Numbered from the stretch's first letter, positions 6,900 through 16,781 are shown. The stretch is 64,000 nt of DNA from Dehalococcoidia bacterium (GCA_011170375.1 DUEV01000004.1:222974-286973); one strand, 5' to 3'. Notes: generated by a model not told the origin, from the letters alone. Program-made: numbers and translations.

Positions 6900-8660
6900 A
6901 TGAGCAACGATATAGAGAAAATACAGAAAAAGAAGCAGGCATGGGAAGATAAGGTCTTAAAGCCAGCCCTGGAAGGTTTTGGGCTTAAGGAATCTCCCAC
7001 TAAATCATATACCCCTGCCGACATCGAGGGCTTCGACTTCCTCAGCAAGGTCGGCTTTCCTGGAGAGTATCCCTTTACAGCGGGTATCTACGCCGCGCAA
7101 CCCGGTATGCCAGATCCAAGGGTCGGTAGAGCTACAGCTCAAAGAAGAAGTGGACCCAGAGCCGCCAGACTGGTGAGGGCAGCCGGTTACTCAGGTTACG
7201 GGACAGCCGAGGATACCAGGGACTACTACAAGGAGATGCAAAAACGGGGGGATAGAGGAGGCCCCAATCTGGCCTTCGACCTGCCCACTCAGTGTGGCTA
7301 TGACTCGGACAACCCAATGATTCGCGGCGACGTGGGCAAGGTTGGTGTAACCGTTGATACCCTGAGGGACTTCGAGATTATTTACGAAACTTTTCAGGGA
7401 GAAACAGAGCTTGATAGAATTGCCTCGAATTTCACCATTAATGCCCCGGCCAATATCATCATCGCAATGTACTTCGCCCTGTCAGAAAAAAGGGGAATAC
7501 CCCTGGAAAAACTGAGAGCGACGCCTCAAAACGATATCCTAAAAGAGTTCGTGGCCCGGGGTACTTATATCTTCCCACCCAAGCCTTCAATGAGGATGTT
7601 CCGTGACAGCATGGTATTCTTGAACAAGTACTGCCCCCGGATAAACATCACCAGTGCCGGAGGCTATCACATCAGAGGGGCCGGAGCCACCCGAGAGCAA
7701 GACTTGGCTTTCAGCATGGCGATACTGATTGCCTATTTACAGGAAGGGGTCAATGCCGGCCTGGACATTGACTCTTTTGCTCCCAGATTTACCATTAACC
7801 AGTTCGGTGGAAGTATGGAGATGTTCAAGGAGATTGCCTTTCACCGGGCGTCCCGAAGGATGTATGCCAGGATAGTCAAAGAGAGGTTCGGAGCCAAGAG
7901 CGAACGAAGCATGCTCCTCCGTGGGGGTCGCATGGGTGCTCATATAGGTTGCGAGAATACCACTATCCAGCGTCCGCTCAATAATCTGACCCGCTCGGTA
8001 ATTGGAGCGGTTGCCTCAGCCCTCAGTGGAGGAGAGGGGACTGCTTATCCTCCCTATGATGAGCCATTGATAATGGGGCGTGGGCTGGAGTCATCCCAGT
8101 TAGCCAGAGATGCCACCAGGATTGTGCACTACGAAGCCAAGCTGGGAGAGGTCCGTGACCCCCTGGCCGGGTCTTATTATATAGAATCTCTAACCGATGA
8201 GATTGAAGAGGCCGCCCAGAAGGAGCTAAACAAGATAGAAACCATGGGTGGGGCCGTGGCTTCTATCGAGAATGGCTACATGCAGAGGGAGGTAGCCAAG
8301 AGTGCCCAAGCGCGTCAGAGAAGAATAGAAAGCGGCGAGGATTTAATGGTAGGGGTCAACTGCTTCGTTAGCGAAGATGAACTAGAACTGGAGATTAAAC
8401 ATCTGGTACCGCCTGCCTATGACCCGGTTAGAAGAGAACAGGCAGAGGAAAAGCAAATTCGGAACCTTACCGAGTTGAAGAAGAATCGGGACAACCGTAC
8501 CGTAACCCAGTTATTGAAGGAACTGAAAGAGAAGGCAAAGAAGGAAGACGAGAATCTAATCCCCCACTTCATAGAGTGTGCCAAAGCCTATGTCAGCGAG
8601 CAGGAAATGTGTGATATTCTCAGAGAAGTCTTCGGCGAATATGAGCCAGTATCGCTCTGA
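6900..8660 (+). CDS. B12-dependent acyl-CoA mutase, large (catalytic) subunit
   Basis: 586 residues of the methylmalonyl-CoA mutase family without the B12-binding domain, which is encoded separately at 9959. The substrate-barrel motifs are present: FDLPTQCGYDSD, NDILKEF, PPKPSMRM and GGYHIRGAGA. By alignment from memory Y97 matches Tyr89, R232 matches Arg207 and H257 matches His244 of methylmalonyl-CoA mutase. That favours a dicarboxylic (malonyl-type) acyl group over isobutyryl- or hydroxyisobutyryl-CoA. The segment before Y97 (about 65-95) is longer and more basic than in classical enzymes. The start follows AGGTAGGGGG. First gene of a three-gene operon with a CoA transferase and the small subunit. 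Methylmalonyl-CoA is the default substrate, but ethylmalonyl- or alkylmalonyl-CoA is possible. Confidence 0.85.
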   Translation: MSNDIEKIQKKKQAWEDKVLKPALEGFGLKESPTKSYTPADIEGFDFLSKVGFPGEYPFTAGIYAAQPGMPDPRVGRATAQRRSGPRAARLVRAAGYSGYGTAEDTRDYYKEMQKRGDRGGPNLAFDLPTQCGYDSDNPMIRGDVGKVGVTVDTLRDFEIIYETFQGETELDRIASNFTINAPANIIIAMYFALSEKRGIPLEKLRATPQNDILKEFVARGTYIFPPKPSMRMFRDSMVFLNKYCPRINITSAGGYHIRGAGATREQDLAFSMAILIAYLQEGVNAGLDIDSFAPRFTINQFGGSMEMFKEIAFHRASRRMYARIVKERFGAKSERSMLLRGGRMGAHIGCENTTIQRPLNNLTRSVIGAVASALSGGEGTAYPPYDEPLIMGRGLESSQLARDATRIVHYEAKLGEVRDPLAGSYYIESLTDEIEEAAQKELNKIETMGGAVASIENGYMQREVAKSAQARQRRIESGEDLMVGVNCFVSEDELELEIKHLVPPAYDPVRREQAEEKQIRNLTELKKNRDNRTVTQLLKELKEKAKKEDENLIPHFIECAKAYVSEQEMCDILREVFGEYEPVSL

Positions 8661-8682
8661 TGAAAGAACAGGAGTGGAATAA

Positions 8683-9966
8683 ATGAAAGGACCCTTATCA
8701 GGATACCGGGTCGTAGATTTCTCCCGCGCTATCGCCGGTCCCTTTGGAGCGATGCTGCTGGGTGACCTGGGTGCCGAAGTAATCAAGATTGAGTCGCCTA
8801 TCGGCGACCCCAGCAGGAAGGTTGCCGGCCCCGACCATGAAGGCGAGTTGTTCTATTATATGGCCTTCAATCGTAACAAGAAGGGAATAGTTCTGGACCT
8901 GGCGACCGATTCGGGTAGAGAGGTAATTTATGACCTGGTCAAAGTCTCCGATGTAGTCTGGGACAACTTTCGCCCCGGTGTCATGAAGCGCCTCGGCTTC
9001 GACTACGAGACCGTAAAGAAGCTCAATCCCCGTATCATCTCTTGCTCGGTCAGCGGCTATGGCGCTACCGGACCGTACGCCGAGCGACCATCCTATGATA
9101 TAACCGCCCTGGCTTTGAGCGGTGTAATGAGTATCACCGGTGAGCCCGGCGGGCGCCCCGTCAGGCCCGGCCCTCCTATCATCGACCTGGCGGGGGGCAT
9201 GTTTGGTGCTCTGGGAGTAACCTCAGCCCTTACCCAGCGGGAACGCACCGGAGAAGGACAAAAGATAGACGTCAGCCTGCTGGATAGTAGCATCGCACTG
9301 CTTGCCTATGAGCTTTCCTATTATTTCTGCTCAGGTATTGTCCCCCAGCCCCTGGGTTCAGGCCACCTGGCGATATTGCCTTACGGCGTCTACAAATGCA
9401 AAGATGATACTTATGTTGCTCTCGGCCCTGTCTGGCCGAGGTTAGCCAGAGTGATTGGGGCAGACTGGATGATAGACGACCCGAGGTTCAAGAGTGGTAG
9501 AGACAGGGTAGAGCACCGCGAGGAATTCAACCGCACTATAGAAGAGTACCTGGCCAAGGCTCCCGCTTCGGACTGGCTGGAGCTATTTAACGCCGAAGAT
9601 ATGGCCTGCGCCCCGATCAATAATCTCGCCGAGGCAGCGGTCGACCCTCAGGTGTTATATCGTAATATGATACTGTCTCTGCCCCACTCTCTGGGTGGAG
9701 AGATAAGGCTGGCCGGTAACCCAATAAAGACGCCCGCCATCGACGAGAGCGGGCATGCCGCCCCTCCGACTATGGGACAGCACAATGTCGATGTTTTGAG
9801 TGGTATCCTGGGTTATTCCGAAGAAAAGATAAGAAAACTGAGGGAGGAAGAAGAGGCACACCGGGAGGAAATGGAGCGTCGGGTACGAAAAACGTCGATT
9901 GACCCGGCAGCTCGCCGTCTGCAGGAACAGGCAGCCAGAGAAGAGGAAGGAAACCAAGATGAGTGA
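8683..9966 (+). CDS. CaiB/BaiF family III CoA transferase
   Basis: 427 residues. The N-terminal signature ([20 protein letters not shown]) and the NFRPGV block are intact. The catalytic aspartate is present as D139 in [14 protein letters not shown] charged Arg/Glu-rich tail of about 35 residues follows the normal end. Family members move CoA between carboxylic acids. It sits between the large and small mutase subunits and overlaps the small one by eight bases, so it may load or unload CoA on the mutase substrate or product. The start has AGGAG eight bases upstream. Of the four CaiB-type genes here it is the only one with the canonical nucleophile. Confidence 0.9.
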   Translation: MKGPLSGYRVVDFSRAIAGPFGAMLLGDLGAEVIKIESPIGDPSRKVAGPDHEGELFYYMAFNRNKKGIVLDLATDSGREVIYDLVKVSDVVWDNFRPGVMKRLGFDYETVKKLNPRIISCSVSGYGATGPYAERPSYDITALALSGVMSITGEPGGRPVRPGPPIIDLAGGMFGALGVTSALTQRERTGEGQKIDVSLLDSSIALLAYELSYYFCSGIVPQPLGSGHLAILPYGVYKCKDDTYVALGPVWPRLARVIGADWMIDDPRFKSGRDRVEHREEFNRTIEEYLAKAPASDWLELFNAEDMACAPINNLAEAAVDPQVLYRNMILSLPHSLGGEIRLAGNPIKTPAIDESGHAAPPTMGQHNVDVLSGILGYSEEKIRKLREEEEAHREEMERRVRKTSIDPAARRLQEQAAREEEGNQDE

Positions 9967-10375
9967 AGAAAGGAAAATCAGGGTCCTGATAGCCAAGCCT
10001 GGTCTCGATGGGCACGACCGGGGAGCCAAGGTAATTGCCCTGGGACTAAGGGATGAAGGCATGGAGACTATCTATACCGGACTAAGGCAAACTCCGGAGC
10101 AGATAGTCCGAGCGGCGATACAGGAAGACGTGGATGTAATCGGTCTCAGTTGCCTGTCGGGTGCCCATAAATACCTTTTTCCTCGGGTGGTAGAACTCCT
10201 GAAAGAACAGGGAATAAAAGATATCCTGGTTATAGGAGGAGGAAACATCCCCAAAGAGGACATACCCTTCCTGAAAGAAAAAGGAATCAAAGAGATATTC
10301 ACCCAGGGAACGATGGTCGGTGAGATAGCCGACTACATACGCAAGAATGTAAGGACTCAGGCCACCAGAGCATAG
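9959..10375 (+). CDS. B12-binding small subunit of acyl-CoA mutase
   Basis: 138 residues, a stand-alone cobalamin-binding domain. The lower-ligand motif D-x-H-x-x-G is seen as D17, H19 and G22 in [13 protein letters not shown]. The GLSCLSGAH and GGGNIP segments that cradle the nucleotide tail follow. The ATG at 9959 lies inside the end of the CoA-transferase gene behind GAGGAAGG. A longer open frame from 9899 would add residues unlike the family. It completes the mutase with the 6900-8660 subunit. No cobalamin riboswitch was seen in front of the operon. Confidence 0.92.
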   Translation: MSEERKIRVLIAKPGLDGHDRGAKVIALGLRDEGMETIYTGLRQTPEQIVRAAIQEDVDVIGLSCLSGAHKYLFPRVVELLKEQGIKDILVIGGGNIPKEDIPFLKEKGIKEIFTQGTMVGEIADYIRKNVRTQATRA

Positions 10376-10399
10376 CTGGCGAGTAGTCTCAGCATCTAA

Positions 10400-11737
10400 T
10401 TAACTCAGAAGGCCAGCGACCTTCCCGATATCATAAATTTCCTCCAGTCCTCTTATAGCCGTAATAACGTCCTGAACTCTTTCTGAAGGATAACTGCTCC
10501 TAAGAAGATTAGCGGACTTTGCCTCCAATATAGATTCCCACTCAGCCACAGATACAGCTCGCTCACTGATAAGATCAGTCTTTTCTTTAATCTCTGAACC
10601 ATCTGTCATTACGATGCAAATCTCCGACTCTAATGCTGTAAACGACTCATTAAGAACCGGAACGACTTTGGTCATTAAATCCCTGATTTCCGGGGCATTT
10701 ACCAGCTCATTTGTGAAATCGGACTCCAGTGCCTGACCCTTTACCAGGGCCAGTACGGCACAGTAACTGAGACTGAACTTCCCCTCCAAGCCAGTCTGAG
10801 GAGTAGGATTACCAGCAACGCTAATTGATAGCGGACCCACTTCCACCGTTATTCTGTCTATTTGCGATATTTCAGGGCTGTGCTTTTCCCGTATTTCCAG
10901 CATGCACCGGACAGTGGCGTGACTGAAGTAACACGAGGCATAACGCTTGTAAACGACCTGCTCAATTTTGAAAGGTTGGCCCAGGTTATCTATCTTTGTT
11001 GCATCAAATTTTGTGGAGTATATCTTACCAAATCCATCGGCGCCCTCGAGGATTTCCTGTGGAGCCGTAAAACCGCCTTCAGCCAAGATAGCCGCTAGAA
11101 TTCCATTACTGGCGGCTTTGCCAGCGTGGAACGGTTTACACATGGTGCCAAACGATTGCCGCACGCCAAATGCCTGAGTACCGGCAATACCCAGAGTCGA
11201 GACAATCTTCGCAACATCCAGTCCGTTCATCTTGGCAACGGTCGCCCCGGCCCCGAAACACCCCAGGGTAGAGGTGGCGTGCCAGCCGCTTCCGTAGTGT
11301 TCCGGGTTGACCGCCTCCCCAATTCTGCACTCGGCTTCGAATCCAGCCGCTACTGCCGTGATGAACCCCTTACCGTCAACCTTACGGTACTCCCCCATCG
11401 CCAGGGCAGCCGGCATAACCGGCACTGATGGGTGTCCGGACATTCCCGATTGAATATCATCATAGTCCAGATAATGACCAGCCGTCCCGTTGATTAATGC
11501 CGCATTAAGAACATCTACTTTTCTCTTCTTGGTAATCAGGGTGGCTTGTGGTTCACCAAAGAACGGTTGAAGAGAGTTAATCATGGGGTCCATGTCATTC
11601 CGTCCACCAGCATATCCCCCCGCCGTGACCCCCACCCAGTCCAACAGGCAAAGCTTCGCCTTGGCTATCGCATCGTCTGAGAGGTCTTCATAGCTCAAAC
11701 TGTGTATAAACTCTGCGAGCTTTCTGGTCGCTTTCAT
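10400..11737 (-). CDS. MmgE/PrpD family protein
   Basis: 445 residues of the 2-methylcitrate dehydratase/cis-aconitate decarboxylase fold. Family signs include YLDYDDIQSGMSGHPSVPVMPAA (residues about 95-117), GWHATSTLGCFGAG and KPFHAGKAASNG. Members dehydrate 2-methylcitrate or decarboxylate/isomerise related tricarboxylic acids; many are uncharacterised. It is the last gene of the minus-strand group after MeaB, facing the mutase operon tail to tail. The context suggests propionate or branched dicarboxylate metabolism, but no methylcitrate synthase or lyase is in view, so the substrate is not assigned. Start ATG behind AGGAGG. Confidence 0.85.
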   Translation of the reverse strand: MKATRKLAEFIHSLSYEDLSDDAIAKAKLCLLDWVGVTAGGYAGGRNDMDPMINSLQPFFGEPQATLITKKRKVDVLNAALINGTAGHYLDYDDIQSGMSGHPSVPVMPAALAMGEYRKVDGKGFITAVAAGFEAECRIGEAVNPEHYGSGWHATSTLGCFGAGATVAKMNGLDVAKIVSTLGIAGTQAFGVRQSFGTMCKPFHAGKAASNGILAAILAEGGFTAPQEILEGADGFGKIYSTKFDATKIDNLGQPFKIEQVVYKRYASCYFSHATVRCMLEIREKHSPEISQIDRITVEVGPLSISVAGNPTPQTGLEGKFSLSYCAVLALVKGQALESDFTNELVNAPEIRDLMTKVVPVLNESFTALESEICIVMTDGSEIKEKTDLISERAVSVAEWESILEAKSANLLRSSYPSERVQDVITAIRGLEEIYDIGKVAGLLS

Positions 11738-11759
11738 CTGGCTAACCCTCCTGTGTTCC

Positions 11760-12770
11760 CTAGTTACCAGGCCTCTTTCTCTGTGATAACTGCTGTGATA
11801 GAGTAATCAAAAAAGCCTTTGAATTCAAGACCTTATCGGCGGCCGAATAGGGGTCGATTTCCCCTTTCTCAACATCATCAACGTACCGGTTTAATTGACC
11901 ATCCTGCTTAATAATCTCAAGTAGTTCGGCACTGATTTCCTTCTCCAGCGTGTTTATGAACTGCTCCCGGCGCTGCTGTTGACGCCGTTGGGCAAGTAGA
12001 CCCGTCTCATTAACGCACTCACGATGTAGTTGAATCTGCCGGTAGAGTTCGTCAATACCCACGTTGTTAACTGCTTCAGTGGCTACGATAGGTATCTCCC
12101 ACTGCGTCTGTTCACTGTGAAGCTGCAGCATGGCCCGCATCTCACTGATAAGGTCATCAGCACCCGGACGGTCAGCCTTATTTACCATGAATATGTCAGC
12201 TATCTCGAGCAGGCCTGCCTTCATTGTCTGGATATTGTCTCCAGATTCGGGGGCCAGGACAACAATCACCGTATCTACATTTTTAATGATGTCTAACTCG
12301 CTTTGCCCCACTCCTACCGTCTCAATCAGGATAATATCCTTACCAGAGGCATCGATTACATTGATTACCTCGCTAACAGTTCTGGGCAAGCCTCCCAGAC
12401 TGCCACGAGTCGCCATACTGCGAATAAAAACGCCTTCATCAAGATAATGCTGCTGCATCCTAATTCTATCACCCAATAAGGCACCACCAGAAAATGGACT
12501 GGTGGGGTCCACCGCAATTATCCCCACCCGCAAACCCTGACTTCTGGCCACGGCCGTCAGCCTATCGACGATAGTACTCTTACCCAGCCCGGGAGGGCCA
12601 GTAAGTCCAACGCGGTAGGCTTTTCCTGTGTGGGGATAAACCAGCTTCATTATGTGGGATACCTCACTGCTTCCTCCCTCTATCAGGCTGACCAGTCGTG
12701 CTAAGGAAGCCATGTTCCCGCTAAGCATTTGCTCCACTAGTTCCATGTTTGCAGGTCTCCCATTTGCCAA
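11760..12770 (-). CDS. meaB: MeaB-type GTPase, chaperone of B12 mutases
   Basis: 336 residues from a TTG start behind GGAGAG; an ATG at 12746 is an alternative. P-loop GPPGLGKS at 58-65, the switch region with ETVGVGQSELD, and the NKAD guanine motif (FMVNKADRPGADD). This G protein gates cobalamin loading and protects acyl-CoA mutases. It is encoded on the opposite strand about 1.4 kb from the mutase operon, separated by the MmgE/PrpD gene, and is the natural partner of that mutase. Confidence 0.93.
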   Translation of the reverse strand: MANGRPANMELVEQMLSGNMASLARLVSLIEGGSSEVSHIMKLVYPHTGKAYRVGLTGPPGLGKSTIVDRLTAVARSQGLRVGIIAVDPTSPFSGGALLGDRIRMQQHYLDEGVFIRSMATRGSLGGLPRTVSEVINVIDASGKDIILIETVGVGQSELDIIKNVDTVIVVLAPESGDNIQTMKAGLLEIADIFMVNKADRPGADDLISEMRAMLQLHSEQTQWEIPIVATEAVNNVGIDELYRQIQLHRECVNETGLLAQRRQQQRREQFINTLEKEISAELLEIIKQDGQLNRYVDDVEKGEIDPYSAADKVLNSKAFLITLSQQLSQRKRPGN

Positions 12771-12826
12771 GGTCTACTCTCCAACCCTGCTGACAAAACA
12801 ATTATATCAATAACAGGCACTGTTTC

Positions 12827-14677
12827 TTACTCATATATGGTAGCACAATGTAAAAGTTCGACGGGTACCCCCGTTTCCCTTTCAATATCAAGGTATACCC
12901 TACCGGTAAGGTCCCTACCCCACCCACCGAGATTAAACGGTGAGGATGGAATTATTACCAGGTCTGGTTTATCGTCCTTCTGTTTGATATAGTCTTTGAT
13001 GTAGTCGATAAAGTCCTGGACTACCAGCAGGTCTCCCATCAGTATATTACCGCCAAAGAAATAGTTTCTTGGAACCTTTATGTCAATCTCAAGCTGACTA
13101 TCCCCAAAAAGATGCGATTCGGCCAGGCACTGTTCAAACGTGGGTCTCATCAATTCCGAAGAAAGAAACAGGACTCGCTTTGCCTGGTACGACTCTATCG
13201 TATCGCTCAGGTCTTCAATATAACTCATCCTCAGCCCAGTACCGCTAAATATGATACCCAGATAAGTATCCATGTCCTTGGAGAAAGGGTAAGAATATCG
13301 GGTTAAATCTAAATCTATTTCGAGAGTCTGATGCTCCCTTTGTACGGCAAGACTGACCGTCTTTGCCTCGCTTTGCTGGAGAACCGAAAGGAGGTCGCGG
13401 GCCTGCGGCCGGTCACGAACAAGGATGCTATTTATCTGTTGAATCACGTCTCCTCTCTTCAGACCGCCAAGATAAGCAGGCGAGTTCTTCACCAGTCCAA
13501 GTATATGAGGCAGATTCTTGCGAGGCTGGTAGAGATTTTCCTCGTACAAAGTCGGCATCACCACAATCGGGCAATCATGTTCCTCCCTGAGCTCTCTCAC
13601 TCTGGAGATAACCGCCTTCCAGAGCTGGGGTAGGTCAAAAAGCTCGTTGGACGAGAAATGGCTGGTATACCCCGGAAGGTTAACCTGAACAAGGTGTGTC
13701 TCATGCCTGGCAGCGTAAGCTACCGTAGAAGAAAGGTCATTGAGCATTTCGTCTACCGTATCCTTTGGCCATGGCACAATGACGGTTGCATACGGTATTG
13801 TCTGTTGACGAAGCAATGGTAAAGCCCCAATGGCCACTTCGGGTGCAGGGTCCCTCATAAGCTTGCGGCGACGCATAGCTGAGGAGCTATTAAGGGAGAG
13901 ATATAGATAGATTGGCTCAAGCTCAGCCAGCTTGGCGATTATCTCAGGAGACAGATAGCAGCCATTGGTAGTAATCCTGAACGGTTGAGAAGTCTTCTCT
14001 CTCAATATATGAAGCACATCCATAAAATAAGGGTGCTCCGTTACCTCATAGACACACCCCAGACCAGGGAACAAAGCCTTCCCCGCTTCTGATGGGAAAT
14101 ACCTGATTCTGGTCATTATTTCCTCGAACTCATCCTCGGCTGTCCGGTCAAGATTATTGCCCACAGCTACCAAGGGAGGATTACCCTTGTTGCAGCAGAA
14201 AACACAATCGCAGGTGCAACGCCTGCCGGTGTATTCAAAGACTTCGCGTGGGTCGCCAGCGGAGGGAACCAGCCAGTCCTGAAGGTTCTTTAATCTGAAA
14301 CCGTCTACCTTAACTGTCTGACCGTCCTGCTCAAACTTGACTAGGCTCAATAGAGATTCTGTCAGCTTTTTGATTAAGTCTATCCTGGGTTCATAAAATG
14401 CAGTTTTTGAAGACCGAGAATTGCTATCTGTCTCAGGAAATACCTGATAAGTGTTCTCCTTATCCGTCAGCCACCTGAAACCGTCGACCTTCACATCCTC
14501 ACCTGCTTTCAGGGGCATGACAACATTGAGCAGGTCCTCCAGAATTGCTCTCACCAGTTCAGTAAGGCGATGATGGTATATCGGGTGTGACTTCGATTCT
14601 GGGTTGAGTTCATAACTGAAGGCGTAATCAGGGGAAACGCTATTTCCCTCGGAATTCAGGTTTGCGTCTCTCGGCAA
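12827..14677 (-). CDS. Radical SAM protein with PDZ domain and DUF512-like end
   Basis: 616 residues from a TTG start overlapping the crotonase gene by 38 bases. The first 135 residues hold two similar VKVDGFR segments (63-68 and 122-128). The radical SAM cluster motif C154-x3-C158-x2-C161 lies in RRCTCDCVFCCNKGN, with extra cysteines C156 and C162. A PDZ-like region follows at roughly 390-465 (SPAYLGGLKRGDVIQQIN). The end resembles DUF512 (FGGNILMGDLLVV ... LVIIPSSPFNLGG). Known radical SAM/PDZ/DUF512 proteins usually have the PDZ first; here it is in the middle. Substrate unknown. Its place among CoA genes may be operon sharing only. Confidence 0.75.
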   Translation of the reverse strand: MPRDANLNSEGNSVSPDYAFSYELNPESKSHPIYHHRLTELVRAILEDLLNVVMPLKAGEDVKVDGFRWLTDKENTYQVFPETDSNSRSSKTAFYEPRIDLIKKLTESLLSLVKFEQDGQTVKVDGFRLKNLQDWLVPSAGDPREVFEYTGRRCTCDCVFCCNKGNPPLVAVGNNLDRTAEDEFEEIMTRIRYFPSEAGKALFPGLGCVYEVTEHPYFMDVLHILREKTSQPFRITTNGCYLSPEIIAKLAELEPIYLYLSLNSSSAMRRRKLMRDPAPEVAIGALPLLRQQTIPYATVIVPWPKDTVDEMLNDLSSTVAYAARHETHLVQVNLPGYTSHFSSNELFDLPQLWKAVISRVRELREEHDCPIVVMPTLYEENLYQPRKNLPHILGLVKNSPAYLGGLKRGDVIQQINSILVRDRPQARDLLSVLQQSEAKTVSLAVQREHQTLEIDLDLTRYSYPFSKDMDTYLGIIFSGTGLRMSYIEDLSDTIESYQAKRVLFLSSELMRPTFEQCLAESHLFGDSQLEIDIKVPRNYFFGGNILMGDLLVVQDFIDYIKDYIKQKDDKPDLVIIPSSPFNLGGWGRDLTGRVYLDIERETGVPVELLHCATIYE

Positions 14678-15407
14678 AGGCCTGCGCTCCTTCCTTCATA
14701 TCCTCAGTCTGACGGGAATATCTCGCAATGGCCCGTAATTCAGCTTCATCTTCCGGACTCAACTGCCTATTACTGTACTTGTTGATAATGAACTTGGTTC
14801 CGGCTAAGGCAAGAGGGGCATTTTCAGCGAGTTCCTGGGCTAGAGAATAGGTAGCGGACAACAGCTCATCCTCAGAAACAACAGAATTCACCAGTCCCAT
14901 TTCCAGTGCTCTTTGAGCTGTTACGAATCTGCCAGTTAAAAATAGTTCCTTGGTGTAAGCCGGACCGACAAGGCTAACAAATCGTGCTATGGCTTTCGGA
15001 GAGTACACTAACCCGATTTTGACTGGATTTATCCCTATCCGAGCCGAATCGGCGATAATTCTGAAGTCACAAGCCGCGGCAAGGTCACACCCTGCCCCCA
15101 CGGCGTATCTATAAATCATGGCGATAACCGGGCAGGGACAGTTAGCCACTCTTTCCAGTGCATCCTGAACAATATCCCCTCCCCCTTCCTCCGCTAGTAC
15201 AGCCGTTAGGTCTGCTCCAGCACAAAAGGCCTTCTCTCCCATGCCGCGAAGAACCACTACCCTGATTTCCTCACCCGCTTGTATGCTCTGGAAAGTGTCT
15301 TGAAGTTGACGCAGTAACTCAGGGTTTAATGCATTCCGCTTTTCGGGTCGGTTAAGCGTAACGGTACAGATATGCTCTTTCATCTCTACCAGAACCAGAT
15401 CACTCAT
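14640..15407 (-). CDS. Enoyl-CoA hydratase/isomerase (crotonase) family protein
   Basis: 255 residues of the crotonase fold. The oxyanion-hole segment KAFCAGADL and the CoA-binding N-terminal part are clear. The two catalytic glutamates of true enoyl-CoA hydratases seem replaced: the GxGCDLA segment has Asp where Glu144 is expected, and NPVKIGLVY has Val in place of Glu164. It may therefore be an isomerase, hydrolase or decarboxylase rather than a hydratase. Start ATG behind GGGGGAGG. It lies between a CoA transferase (160 bases upstream) and the radical SAM gene it overlaps. Confidence 0.82.
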   Translation of the reverse strand: MSDLVLVEMKEHICTVTLNRPEKRNALNPELLRQLQDTFQSIQAGEEIRVVVLRGMGEKAFCAGADLTAVLAEEGGGDIVQDALERVANCPCPVIAMIYRYAVGAGCDLAAACDFRIIADSARIGINPVKIGLVYSPKAIARFVSLVGPAYTKELFLTGRFVTAQRALEMGLVNSVVSEDELLSATYSLAQELAENAPLALAGTKFIINKYSNRQLSPEDEAELRAIARYSRQTEDMKEGAQAFAERRKPEFRGK

Positions 15408-15566
15408 TTCCTCCCCCTTCTAACTCAGGTCAACGCCGGTGGCTTTTTACCTCTACTAACAAGGAGCAACCCCAATATTCTACAGTTGTGTCATCATATT
15501 AGCATAATTCAGCCAACAAGACCTGCTGACCTCTGGCAACTGTACGTGCAATAGGCAAGAAGCCAT

Positions 15567-16781
15567 CTAAGCGATTACACCCTGTTGCTTGAGCCGCTCG
15601 ATGTCCTCCCAGGTGTAGCCATGTTCCAGAAGGACCTCCTCAGTATGCTGACCAAGCTCGGGGGCTGGCCGGGTAACCCCGGCAGTGGTCCTACCAAGCT
15701 GTATCGGGTTGGCCACACCCTCGATACGGCCGTATGTCGGGTGGTCATAGGCAACGTAGAAGTCATTGGCCCGCGCCTGTGGGTCGGCAGCGGTTTCGGG
15801 TAGATTCTGCACCGGCGCCCAGGGCAGCCCGGCGTCATTAAGCGGTACTTTCCACTCCTCAAGCGTCCGGCCCTGGAAGACCTCCTCCAGAATATGGCTC
15901 AGGTCAACATGGTTCTCTATCCTCAAATCAAAAGTGGCGAACCTGGGGTCGTTCTCCAAATCTTCACGACCTATCGCCCTACAGAACCGCGACCAGTAAA
16001 GGTCCGGCTGCGAAACGCCAAGATACAGCCACCTTTCATCCCTGGTGCGGTAGGGCGAGACCAGCGGATTGGCCACATCTCTCGTCTCTACCTGCCGTCG
16101 GTCCTGGCCGGTAACCAATGACCCGGCAATGTCGAGGGAAAGAGCATAGACACCAGCCTGGAAGAGCGACACGTCCACCTCTTGCCCGATTCCTGTTCTC
16201 TCCCGGATGAATAGCGAAGTCATAATACCGCAGGCCAAAGCCATTGCGGCAACATTGTCACCCAGCCCATACGGCGGCAATCCCGGCCCCCCTCCCGGTG
16301 TCTGCAGGACGTGCAGCATTCCTGTTCTCGGGAAGTAACTGGTAAACTCATAGCCGGGAAGGTCGCTATCTGGCCCCTTTCTTCCATAACCACTGATGTT
16401 GGCACGGATAATACCCGGATTAAGCCGGTTCAACGTCTCATATTCCAGCCCGTAAGCCTTAATTTCACGCGGTCGAAAGTTAGATATAAAAACGTCTGCC
16501 GTCTCTAAAAGTTTATAGAGAACCTTTCGTCCTCCTTCGAGAGACAGGTCGAGGGTGATACTCCGCTTGTTCCTGTTGTAGTTCTCGAGGCGGTAGTTGA
16601 TATCCGACTGTATTATCTTGCCGCCACGCTTGGAAGACTCACTCCTCGCTATATCGCCCCTGACCGGGTGTTCGATGTGGACTACCTCTGCACCCCAGTC
16701 AGCTAAAAGCCTGCCAGCCATCGGCCCGGCATAGACTGATGCCGTCTCCATAACCTTAATCCCTTCGAGATTAAAAGCCAT
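15567..16781 (-). CDS. CaiB/BaiF family CoA transferase, Glu at the nucleophile position
   Basis: 404 residues. Fold signatures are present (SVYAGPMAGRLLADWGAEVV, NFRPREI, SGYGRKGP). The expected catalytic Asp in the GY-D motif is Glu (E145 in LPGYEFTSYF). Glu can form the same acyl anhydride in other CoA transferases, so activity is possible but not assured. First gene of the minus-strand group that continues with the crotonase. The start ATG follows GGAGGAAGAGG. Substrate unknown. Confidence 0.85.
   Translation of the reverse strand: MAFNLEGIKVMETASVYAGPMAGRLLADWGAEVVHIEHPVRGDIARSESSKRGGKIIQSDINYRLENYNRNKRSITLDLSLEGGRKVLYKLLETADVFISNFRPREIKAYGLEYETLNRLNPGIIRANISGYGRKGPDSDLPGYEFTSYFPRTGMLHVLQTPGGGPGLPPYGLGDNVAAMALACGIMTSLFIRERTGIGQEVDVSLFQAGVYALSLDIAGSLVTGQDRRQVETRDVANPLVSPYRTRDERWLYLGVSQPDLYWSRFCRAIGREDLENDPRFATFDLRIENHVDLSHILEEVFQGRTLEEWKVPLNDAGLPWAPVQNLPETAADPQARANDFYVAYDHPTYGRIEGVANPIQLGRTTAGVTRPAPELGQHTEEVLLEHGYTWEDIERLKQQGVIA

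Noticed and set aside
9655..10062. Minus-strand frame of 135 codons across the CoA transferase/B12 subunit junction
   Set aside because: Overlaps two clear genes on the other strand and has no recognisable content.
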